This document shows positions 22,876 to 35,500 of a stretch of DNA of 64,000 nucleotides, one piece after another. The stretch lies in the NCBI GenBank assembly GCA_028829895.1, contig CM054181.1:11180501-11244500 (forward strand), given 5' to 3'. Position numbers and translations under genes: made by a program. The notes under the pieces were generated by a model that saw nothing but the letters and a program-made list of their open reading frames with translations, did not search any database and was not told the DNA's origin. The stretch is from Sinotaia quadrata. Its lineage: Eukaryota > Mollusca > Gastropoda > Architaenioglossa > Viviparidae. The first letter of the stretch is position 1. Every line of letters begins with the position of its first letter.

Positions 22876-22881
22876 TTTATT
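22876..22881 (-). terminator. Candidate polyadenylation signal, anoctamin gene
   Basis: TTTATT on + (AATAAA on the minus strand), about 350 bp past the anoctamin stop codon. Other AATAAA-like words exist in this A+T-rich region, so it is only a candidate. Confidence 0.3.
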
Positions 22882-23229
22882 TGATGCAAAATAAAACTAA
22901 ATAAAAATAAATCAAACAAAAACCCATACAAAATGCAAAATTGTGCACATGTACCTGAATAAATTTAAATAATTGTAAACAGGTCCAAAAATAAAAATAA
23001 AATGATGTAGATAAATAAACTAGTACCTGGAATTTCATTTGAAAGTGATCATTATTATTAAGTGTACACAAAATGCCATGAGTCCACTCTTCGACAAGTG
23101 AAAAACATTTTAACAATACTATTTCCATTATTAATTGCACACAAAATGCCACAAATCCGCTCTTCGACAAATGAAATAGATTTTAACAATACTACTTCCA
23201 TTCTGAAGTTGTCTGATTTCAAATGTCCA

Positions 23230-23508
23230 TCAAATAAATGTGTCTTTAACAAGGCTCTTGTCTTTCTGACGTTGCCGTATGTCAGTGTCAAAGTCTTCAC
23301 TATGTCGCGGAGAGTATCTTTCTGATTCAATGCTGTTTTTATCATCCAAAGCTGCTCCTCCCACATCAATGCCCTGAGCACGCTGCAACTCTGTATGTAG
23401 AATTATTTCACTGGTGATGTAAGCTTCTCTCCGGATCTGTTCTTTTAGAAGTGTTGGCACGTCTGGGATCATCCAGGCAATTAGACTTGTTACCACCACC
23501 ACCACATT
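23230..23508 (-). CDS. ANO7: Anoctamin exon 20 (C-terminus, stop)
   Basis: After TTTGTCCAG|, phase 0, 92 codons and TGA at 23230-23232. It encodes the end of TM10, [18 protein letters not shown], then [18 protein letters not shown] and a charged cytoplasmic tail. Confidence 0.9.
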   Translation of the reverse strand, partial: NVVVVVTSLIAWMIPDVPTLLKEQIRREAYITSEIILHTELQRAQGIDVGGAALDDKNSIESERYSPRHSEDFDTDIRQRQKDKSLVKDTFI

Positions 23509-26500
23509 CTGGACAAAGTACAAGAAAGATCAGCATGACATTCTGGGGATGCCAAACAGCAAGTAAACATTGTGGTAATAACACTAAGAAAGGTCAGCAT
23601 GACATTCTGGGGATGCCAAACAGCAAGTAAACATTGTGGTAATAACACTAAGAAAGGTCAGCATAATATTTAATACATTTTGGTAATAAGACCTCAGAAA
23701 TGTCGGTAACGTTCTAGGGAATGCTAACTCACCTTTCAACACTGCCAAAAATGCCAGTAGACATTTTGCAGCAATACGAAGAAATATTACTACAACATTT
23801 TGGGATAGCAAAATGTAAGATTATTACAACAATCTGGTTACAGTGCAAAGAAAGGTCACTACAACAATCAAATAACAGTACAAAGGCTGTTATAAAAATA
23901 TGGTTGCAGAACAGAGGCCAGTAAAACAATATGGTTACAGTACAAAGTATAGTACTAAGATGTTTATGGTAAAATGTCAGTATAACAATGGCTAGTAAAA
24001 TCTTGTTACAGCACAAAAGACAGTATAATCAAGTTACAGTACAAAGACCAGTGCAATCATTTTACATTACAAATACCACTACAATAGTTTGTTCAGAGAA
24101 AAAAAGTCATACAATCAGATTACAGTACAAAGGCCACTACAATCATTTTACATTACAAATACTACTACAACAGTCTGGTTAGAGTATAAACACCACTACA
24201 ATAGGGTTACAGTTCAAAGTACACTACAATCATGCTACAGTACAAAGACCACTACAATCTTGTTACAGTACAAAGACCACTACAATCATGTTACAGTACA
24301 AAGGCCACTACAATCATGTTATATTACAAAGATCACTACAATCATGTTGTATTACAAAGACCATTACAATAATGTTACAGTGCAAAGACCACTACAATCA
24401 TGTTGTATTACAAAGCCCATTACAATCATGTTACAGTACAAATACCACTACAATCATTTTACAGTACAAAGACCACTACAATCATGTTACAGTACAAAGA
24501 CCACTACAATCATGTTACAGTACAAAGACCACTACAACAGTCTGGTTATTGTAAAACAGTCACTACAACAATCAGGTTACATTAAAAAAGCTATTACAAC
24601 AATCCTTTTACAGTACAAAGAAAGTCAGTACAAGAAAAAAAAACACTACAACAATCTCCTTACAGTGCACATGTAAGTACAACAGTACAAAGGCCAGAAC
24701 AACAATCTGGTTACAGTACAAAGGCCAGAAAACAGCAATCTGGTTACAGTACAAAAGGCCAGAAAACAGCAATCTGGTTACAGTACAAAGGCCAGAAAAC
24801 AGCAATCTGGTTACAGTACAAAGGCCAGAACAACAATCTGGTTACAGTACAAAGGCCAGAAAACAGCAATCTGGTTATAGCACAAAGAAAGGTCAGTACA
24901 TATTGTAGGAAGAGAACAATGGTTTGTACAATATTTTCAATGATAAAATATTAGATCAAACAGATGTATAATTAATCATCTGGCGACTGTTTAATATACA
25001 AATAGCTACCAAATAAATTATAAGAATTAATAAATTATGCAATCAATACACCAACTTACACTCAAACAAATATGAAACTCCAGAGAATGAACACAAACAC
25101 ATACAAAATAAAATATTTAAGAAAATTACAAATAAAACGATACTAAAATAAAATAAAATTTGTAGAAAACACTTCAAGATATATAATCTGGTCAATGTCA
25201 ATGTCAATGTCAATGCAAAATATTTTACATTTAAATGTATGTGAAATTACACCACTTTCACTTTGTTTTAGAAATAGATCTATATGAACAGAAATAACAG
25301 TATACATAAGAAAAATGAAGGGAACATACAGAAAAATGAAGGGAATATACATCACAATACTGACAGTATTCTGGAAATATTTCTACGTGAAAAGAAAAAT
25401 ATAAAGAATGTGCATTACCTCAAAAACGACAACAAATGCCAAGCGCGCAGCCAATATATGCCAAAAGACATCCGAGAATTCATATTTCTTCTCATGTGAA
25501 GGCGGATAACGGAAATCTCTGTATCTGTTACAAAATCATTATACACAAATATATAACATAATCAAGACATAGAATTATATATATATGCAAACCAAAATAC
25601 TGAATATAATAAACACTTATTAAAAGTACAACACGTCATTACAATAATATTAAATCAGGACTAAAATCATCTGAGTAAAATAATTTTAAGTCAGGACTAA
25701 TATCATCTGAGTAAAATAATATTTTCAAAAAGACTAAAATTATTTGAGTAAAATAATATTTAAAAAAAGACTAAAATTATTTGAGTAAAATAATATTTAA
25801 ATAAAGACTATGTTCACCATTAAAATTATAGTAGGAAGAGATGTATTTGCAATTACAAATTTAGATAGCCCTGTGTAGTAATTACAATTACAAATTTAGA
25901 TAGCCCTGTATAATAATTACAATTACAAATTTAGATAGCCCTGTATAATAATTACAATTACAAATTTAGATAGTCCCTGTATAATAATTACAATTACAAA
26001 TTTAGATAGCCCTGTATAATAATTACAATTACAAATTTAGATAGCCCTGTATAATAATTACAATTACAAATTTAGATAGCCCCTGTATAATAATTACAAT
26101 TACAAATTTAGATAGCCCTGTATAATAATTACAATTACAAATTTAGATAGCCCTGTATAATAATTACAATTACAAATTTAGATAGCCCTGTATAATAATT
26201 ACAATTACAAATTTAGGTAGCCCTGTATAGTAATTACAATTACAGATTTAGATATCCCTGTATAGTAATTACAATTACAAATTTAGATAGCCTTGTATAG
26301 TAATTACAAATTTAGATAGCCCTGAATAGTAATTACAAATTTAGATAGCCCTCTATAGTAATTACAAATTTAGATAGCCCTGTTTAGTAATTACAAATTT
26401 AGATAGCCCTGTGTAGTAATTGCAATTACAAATTTAGATAGCCATGTGTAGTAATTGCAATTACAAATTTAGATAGCACTGTATAATAATTACAAATTTA

Positions 26501-29500
26501 GATAGCCATATGTAGTAATTGCAATCACAAATTTAGATAGCCCTGTATAATACTTACAATTCAATTACAATTACAAATTTTGATAATGTGCAGAGTAAAT
26601 TTGCCTATCCCTGTTTCTAAACTTAATTGTTATATAAATTGTTAAATGCCAAATGGCCCGACCTTGGGCACTGCTTATTATGATATTTTTGTAAGTGCAA
26701 AGAGTTGGAGTAAACAACTCAGATGGAGAATAGACTAGGTATTGCTGATGCAATCTAAACCAGCCTCAACTGACTCACACTTGTTCATAACAATTTCATC
26801 CAATGGGGATAGACCAAAAATTACTTTGTTGAGAAAGTCCTATGTTCTAACCACTTTGATATTGATGAAACTCAAGTCCAGTCATAAAGCTACCACCATT
26901 AGCTTATGGTAAGTTAACTGACTGATAAAGAAAGAATGGACTTAAAAATATTTCATACATGTTTGCTATTGATCTATGATTTGAATTGGAGTAGAGCACA
27001 TGAAGATTCTATATCGTGTGATATGCTTTGTTAGCACATGCAAAGTACTGGATGGTTTTCCACTTTGTGCTTTGTGAACACATCAAAGATTCTGGAACAG
27101 TCGTATACCTAGAAGGGGTACATGGGACCGTCATCTAAATACGACAGACAGTGACTTGTTGCAAACTATATGACTGTGAACATGTGCTAGTGACAGCAGC
27201 CATCTTTAAAAAGTATATACAATGACTATAATTATTAACTATAAAAAGACTAACTATGATGAATTATGTCTATATATATGTTAATGTGACTGCTGATGTC
27301 TATGTTAAGATAAACTGAATGATTGTCTAGCGTTAATTGAACATTGTTGTGAATTGATGTAAATGTCAATGCTCCTTGATTATATTCATATGATGTATAT
27401 CTGATTGTTGATTTTAAATTTATTGAACTTTTTACACTTATTGATAACCATATGTTGGAGAGATAGTGGGTGGATGGAGGCTTACTAAATATAGATTAGA
27501 AGATGGATTTATCTTCTCTTTTGATAAGAAGTTTTCCACCTATAGAAATATTGTGTGACAGTAAATGTTTGACTTTAATGTTGTAGAAGAGGAAAAATGT
27601 TTTTGAGAGAGAACAAAGGGTGTCTTCTGGAGAATTATTAATAACATAAGTTAAGATTCTCATCCTTGTAATTAGTTATAGATGATTAAATAATAATAAT
27701 AATAATCATAACCAATAACTAGGATGGCATTGTGTCACAGATAGCCCTGTGTAGTAATTACAATTTTAGATAGCCATGTAGAGTATTTACAATTACAATT
27801 TTAGATAGACATGTAGAGTATTTACAATTACAATTTTAAATAGCCATGCAGAGTATTTACTATTACAATTTTAGATAGCTGTGTAGAGTATTTACAATTA
27901 CAAATTTAGATAGACGTGTAGAGTATTTACAATTACAATTTTAGAGAGATGTGTGTAGAGTATTTACAACAATTACAAATTTAGATAGACATGTAGAGTA
28001 TTTACTATTACAAATCAATGACACCTTGGAGAGATAAGCTTTATGTTACATGGGCATGCAGAAAAGCAGAACTGAGTTTATTATAAGTCTGGAAAAGCTT
28101 TTGCAGGGTATACCCTGATACAAGCAAATCTTTTGTAAAGTACATCCTGGTATAATCCATGCAAAACGTTTGCAAAGTACATCCTGGTATAAAACAAGCA
28201 AACCATTTGCAAAGTACATTCAATATAATACAAACAAATCTTTTGCAAAATACATCCTGATATAATAAGGCAAACTAATGAAACAGGGTCTTGCCTTTAA
28301 TACCTGCAAGTCTGAATAATCTCTGCTTATTCGTATATGAGCATATGTTTGATGCAAAACCAGGTCAATCAAACCAGCAAAATTATGAATGATGCAACTT
28401 CAAATCAATCATACCTGCAGATCTGAATGTCTCCACGAAGATCAGAGTCAGGTTGGTGTTTTGGATCAAAATCTGAGACATTGAAATATGCCAATGAGAA
28501 CTCGACATAACCACTTAGTGTCTGATCAGGGCTGTACCGCATCTCGTATACCAAACGAGGTATGAAGTCGGATGTCAATGCAATTATAAATGCCTACAGA
28601 ACATATGACTCAGTTTAAAAGATGATCATGCTGTCTTTAAATAATCTTTATTAAGTACAAACCAAATCTATATGTCTATTAATCCATCTGTAATAAATGA
28701 ATCAGAATATATAATGAGATTATCTCTCCTCATTACCCAACATGGGAATCCAATGAATCAAATGCAAGCACTGGTGCATACCTCTGAAACATTCTGCTTA
28801 AGTGTATGCACTGCTTCTACGTATTTGCTCTCCTCTTCCAAAGACAATATTTTATAAAAGCAAAAAATATAATTCCAACTTCAGAAAAAATCCTTATCAC
28901 AGCTGGTGCAAAATGACATGCAATAACACCACCACTGCCACAAGCAACAACAATAATAATAATAATAATAATAATAAGGCAATACAGCACTTTACATTAT
29001 AAGAGTTCTAAGCAGTGTTCAATGATTCCCCAGTAAATCACATGATAGTTGTAAGATTAACTACTTAAATGCACAAGAAATGAAAGTAATAGGAAACAAT
29101 AAAATGGATCCATAAGCAAAATGACAAAGTATAAAGAATAAGTGAACATGCAAAAGACAAACAAAATAAAATGACAATTTATAACAAACAAATGAACCTA
29201 CAAAAGACAAACATAGATATATAGCAAATAAGTGAACCTACAAAAGAAAAACAAAATAAAATGACAATATATAGCAAATAAGTGAACCTACTAAAAACAT
29301 AATGAAATGAATTTACAAATGTATAGCATGACATGTTAACTCTTGTTAATGTAGTCATAACATTGTCATTGTCATCAACATGATTAAAATATACAAATTC
29401 TTCCAATCATTTCAAGGTGGTCAAACATCAACTTATAAATATTCCTCAGCAAACAAGAAACCATAGTAACCAACCAACAAGACTTACATTGCTTATGATG

Positions 29501-32500
29501 GCTATTCGAGAGATCCCATATAAAACGCTGTACCAAATACCTGAGGAATAAATGCAACATTATTTAGTCTTAAAGTTTTTATACTGGTATAATTTTATTT
29601 ATCTTTAAATTAATATACTGGAATATAAATATTAAGAGTTTAAATTTACTGGTAAAACAAACACTAGAAACAGTTTCTACAGTAAAAATATCTACTAATA
29701 AACCAAAGTAAAGGACACCTACATAATTCTAACTACCACACAGAATCATATCTGTCACAAGGTGAGAGAGGAACTACGAAATTGTTATTGCAAACATAAG
29801 TTGATGAGTGCGGGACCACTTCCTGAAACAATTGTCACATACACGCTCTCCTCACCCCACCCTGCGAACCACTGATGTACGCTTAGCAATGGGATGCCAG
29901 GGCACCATGGGGTGATACCAAAGTTAAGTAGGCTACACTTCTACTGCCCCTCAAAAGTATTAACTTGCAATCTAGCACTAGACGTGCAAAAAACAGGGCA
30001 AACAAGGGCTATTAATTTGCTGACCCGATCATCATAAGAGGTTATATGCATTTAGAGCATAACCTTGCCGATTGAGATAGGCACCCTGTATGTTGTGACT
30101 CCGTGACTGACTCATGTATGACCAGAGGTGCACCTAATCAGGACGAATGAGGAGGCTGAACTTCGATGACCTGACAGCCAACATTTTCACATGACTGGCT
30201 GAAACCAGGCAGACATTGTTGCTGCTGGGAATTATTGTCACTCTGCCATTCAGAGACACATAATAGTCACTTACTTCAGATAAGTTGGGGCCAACCAACT
30301 ACCAAGACTATCACACAGCCGATAGACAGATAGATAGTTTTTACCTCATGATTAAGTAATATCGATTGAACAATGGGCAATCTTTCATTTAGTTTTTTCC
30401 AAAATTATTACATGTATTTAAATATTTATAAACATAAACATTATCTGCCTGTCCTAGTGAATTTGTGTAGTATTGTATGAATGTCAGTCAGGGGACACAA
30501 CTCGGGGGGGGGGGGAAGCTCATTAATTAGCCATTCTCATCTTTCCTTTATTTCTGCTTTGTTCTGTAAACTCTTGATGATTGATCATATTTCAAGTGTG
30601 AGTGAGACTATGTATGTTGCCATATAGTTGGGCATCCCAACCCATAGGTAAACAGACACCATCTCACAATATCTTTAAAGTAAAAACTATTGCTAAAATG
30701 AAAAAGACATACAAAAGATGTCTACATAATGCTTACTACTGCATAGAATCATCTTTAGAACAAAAACTTATATTGCTACAACAAACAAAAGTAATGTACA
30801 TATGCTCACTACAGTAAAAGATTCTACCAGAGAAACAAAGACATCTACAAAATGCTTACTAACACACAGAGAAACAGAAGTTCTATGAACAGCAAAAGTG
30901 GTAGGCACAAGAATGGCTGGTATTCCTTCTTATCATTTTCCTCACTAAAAGTATACAATTGATAATGTGAAAGAAAGGTGTTGGTATGCTAATTCAACAA
31001 AAAAAAACAAAAAAACCATGGATATGATAAGGAGATTTAATTCATACAAACACATACACACACATACATGTACATAAAATAAATGCACTACATAATATTA
31101 TCTTCAGTTAAATAGGTTATGACTGAGACATTCCTCCCACTGATGAACTTTCAAGTTTTAATAAATACTAATTTAAAAAAAAAAATTATTCCTCAAGGAA
31201 AATGTTATCCAATGATTGTCATTTTTTGGCACAGAATTTATACAATCTTTAACACTGATTAAAATTAAGAACCTGACATTCGTCACAGATAGCTGACATT
31301 CACAGTATGAACATACAAAGACTAAGAAAAAAAACAATTCAATTCTACACAAAAAACAACTACTGTTCACAGACTAAAATGACAACATTTCAATATGACA
31401 CAAAAAGCAACACATGTACACAAAGACGTAATAACAATTCAGTTCTATATAAATGGCAACATATGTACACAGACTAAAATAACAATTCTATGCAAATTGC
31501 AACACATGTATACAAAGATTAAAATAACAACAATTCAATTATACACAAAAGGCAACACAGGTACAATTAGACTAAAACAATTCCAAAAAACTGGCAACAT
31601 GTGTAAACAAAGTATAAAATAACAATTTAGTTCAAATAGATGGCAACCAGGTACACTATGAATGAAACAACAATTGTACACAATTGGCACAAAGATATAT
31701 AAAAATTGAAATAAGGAGCAATCTGGTTCTACATGAATGATTCTTGACTAACATACTGCAAGTCTGATAAGATTTTTCTGAAATGTATCTATTGCATTAA
31801 TTGAGGTATACTGTATGCTCTTTATGAAAAGGAAACAAAACTCAGATCTAATAAAACAATAAATTTTACCTATAGTTGCAGCTCTTTCAGCAACAGGCCG
31901 CCGGAGTTGTGTGATAAATTTGCTGGCATCTACTCGGATCTCCATTATGTTATTAATCCAAGCAAATAATGGTGCCAATGGGAATGCCGCACAAAATATT
32001 GTCAGAAAACCAAATTGAAGCACTGCAGACAGTAAGAGTTGTATAAGTCTGTATTTTGTGACTAATGTTGTAGTACAGAATGTCCAAAGTAAAAGTGCTG
32101 TATATTGTAGGATAGAATTCCAAAGTAAAACTGCTGTATATTGTAGTACAGAATGTCCAAAGTAAAACTGCTGTAAATTGTAGTATAGAATGTCCAAAGT
32201 AAAATTGCTGTATATTGTAGTATAGAATGTCCAAAGTAAAACTGCTGTAAATTGTAGTATAGAATGTCCAAAGTAAAACTGCTGTATATTGTAGTATAGA
32301 ATGTCCAAAGTAAAATTGCTGTAAATTGTAGTATAGAATGTCCAAAGTAAAATTGCTGTATATTGTAGTATAGAATGTCCAAAGTAAAACTGCTGTAAAT
32401 TGTATTATAGAATGTCCAAAGTAAAATTGCTATAAATTGTAGTATAGAATGTCCAAAGTAAAATTGCTGTATATTGTAGTATAGAATGTCCAAAGTAAAA

Positions 32501-35500
32501 TTGCTGCATATTGTAGTATAGAATGTCCAAAGTAAAATTGCTGTATATTGTAGTATAGAATGTCCAAAGTAAAATTGCTGTATATTGTAGTATAGAATTC
32601 TAAAGTAAAATTGCTGTATATTGTAGTATAGAATGTCCAAAGTAAAATTGCTGTATATTGTAGTATAGAATGTCCAAAGTAAAATTGCTGTATATTGTAG
32701 TATAGAATGTCCAAAGTAAAATTGCTGTATATTGTAGTATAGAATGTCCAAAGTAAAATTGCTGTATATTGTAGTATAGAATGTCCAAAGTAAAATTGCT
32801 GCATATTGTAGTATAGAATGTCCAAAGTAAAATTGCTGCATATTGTAGTATAGAATGTCCAAAGTAAAATTGCTGTATATTGTAGTATAGAATGTCCAAA
32901 GTAAAAGTGCTGTATATTGTAGTATAGAATTCTAAAGTATAAACATAAAATGTGAAGAAATATCTCTGGAAGCTGTTGGAGTAACGAATAAAAAAATATA
33001 CATGGATAAACATAATCTTCAGATACCAACAGACTAATGTCTATACAAAACCACTGGACACACCCATCTCCAGGTATTCATAGAATAAGGAAGTGTTTTG
33101 GGCTGGCTCCAGTTTAAAATCTTTTTCCCATGGTGTGCGAGCAAGCTTCTGCTCTCGAGTTTCCTTGGAACACTTCTGCTTGATGAACTTGATTACTTTC
33201 CTGGAAAAATTTTCAAGTGTAAAATGATTCCTAAAATAAGGAATATGTATACTAAATAATAAAAGTTTATCAAACAATGTATATATATATACACTAAAAT
33301 GGTAATGCTTTCTAAAACAGGGAATATGTACACTAAATAATAATAGTTTCTAAAACAGGGAATATGTACACTAAATAATAATAGTTTCTAAAACAGGGAA
33401 TATGTACACTAAATAATAATAGTTTATAAAACAGGGAATATGTACACTAAATAATAATAGTTTCTAAAACAGGGAATAGGTACACTAAATAATAATAGTT
33501 TATAAAACAAGGTATATATATATTAAATATTAATACTTTCTAAAATGGAATGCATACACTAAATAATAACAGTTTCTAAAACAGGGAATATGTGCACTAA
33601 ATAATAATAGTTTATAAAACAAGGTATATATATATATTAAATATTAATACTTTCTAAAATGGAATGCATACACTAAATAATAACAGTTTTTAAAACAGGG
33701 AATATGTACACTCAATAATAATAGTTTATAAAACAAGGTATATATATATTAAATATTAATACTTTCTAAAATGGAATGCATACACTAAATAATAACAGTT
33801 TCTAAAACAGGGAATATGTACACTAAATAATAAAGCAGTATGCACACTAAATAGTAACAGTTTCTAATAAATAGCAGTTTGGTTGGTTAATTGGTTTAAT
33901 GATGAGTCAACCACCTCACAGCAAGAGAGTTCAGATGAACATGGTAGATATGATTAAAAATGTAATTTAAATAATTTTAATTTAAATAGTTTAAAATTTG
34001 AACAGACTTTAAAAAAAAATGTGTAGGTCATTAAATGATTATCAATAGCAGGGAATTCTGAGTTGTACATAAAGTTACTTAAGAGTATGGAAAATATCAA
34101 TGCTGCTTAATGTTTATAAAAATAAATTTAGATTCTTTAGAAAGTCAACACTTATCAATTGAGGTGATACAGAATAAAGTTTTCATGAAATCAGAATTAA
34201 AATATATGTATTTTATAGAAGAGCAAAATTTACAGTGTATAAGGATATACTCAACTGATAAGGGCTCCTAACTAAACTGACATTTTTGGAAATGCTTTCC
34301 ATTAAGTAAGTATGTGTTAAGAAGGTTTGGCCTGTATATGTACATATGGTGACATAGCAATGTATGTTCACGTCCTTGATTGTATAGTTTCATAGGTATA
34401 TCAGATAGAACTGAATAGATACAGTGCAGTTTATTGTGAATTTTGTCATCCCAATCTTGTTGCCAGAGAGATGCAACATAATCGGTAAAAAAGGATTTAA
34501 CATCAGAAAAGTGGATATATCCCAAAGGTGATGGGTTACCAAGAACCACTTTTGCTAACAAGAGGATGAATGTACACTACAACAATCATAGTAATATTTT
34601 TTAAGGATGGTTGCTTACAAATAAACATCATTATCAGGCAAAATTATAGGAATAAAAAAACCAAAGCATTGAAAACATACAAACAGACTATTAATGGTCC
34701 AAATTCGGCCAATAAGCAAAACTGAAGCAATACCCTCTCACCATTACTGTTAACTCTTTTAAGTGTTGGATATGTATATAAGAAATTGTTAACCCAAGTA
34801 CTGTGTGTGTTGAGCACAAAAGTGTGTGTGAATAATAGCTGAATTTTGACAATACTTTGTGACTTAATTACTCAATATACAAACACAGATGAATTACTCA
34901 TTGTACAAACACAGAGTGAATTACTCAATAAGAACACAGAATGAATTACCTACAATACAAATATCACAGCAAAATTACTTACAGTACAAATATCACAGCA
35001 TGAATACCACAGTGAATTACTCACAGCATGAATATCACAGTGAATTACTCATGGTACAAGAACAGCAAATTATATTATGAATACACCATGAAATACTCAG
35101 TACAAATACAGTGAATTATTCGCAGTACAAATACACAGTGAATTATTCACAGTACAAATACACAGTGAATTATTCACAGTACAAATACACAGTGAATTAT
35201 TCACAGTACAAATATCACTGTGATTTACTCACAATATATCACAGTGATTTACTCACAATATGAATATCACAGTGATTTACTCACAATATGAATACTCAGT
35301 GAATTATTTACAGTACAAATACACAGTGATTTACTCACAATATGAATATCATAGTGAATCATTCATGGTACAAATATCTTAATGATTTACTCACAGTACA
35401 AATACACAGTAAATTACTCATGGTACTAATACCACTGTGAATTACTCATAGTATGTGAATATCACAGTTAATAAGTGATAGTATGAATATCACAATGAAT

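Noticed and set aside
24089..24676. 195-codon + frame rich in Tyr, Thr and His
   Set aside because: Product of the 28-bp minisatellite, same pseudo-peptide in other frames.
29895..29945. GATACCAAAGTTAAGTAGGC resembling the 5S rRNA A-box region
   Set aside because: Only about 16 bases match, and the downstream C-box part of 5S rRNA is missing.
31748..33029. Long aromatic-rich minus-strand frames of 130-266 codons
   Set aside because: All are readings of the 37-bp minisatellite in different frames; only the exon 16 part at 31870-32022 is real coding sequence.
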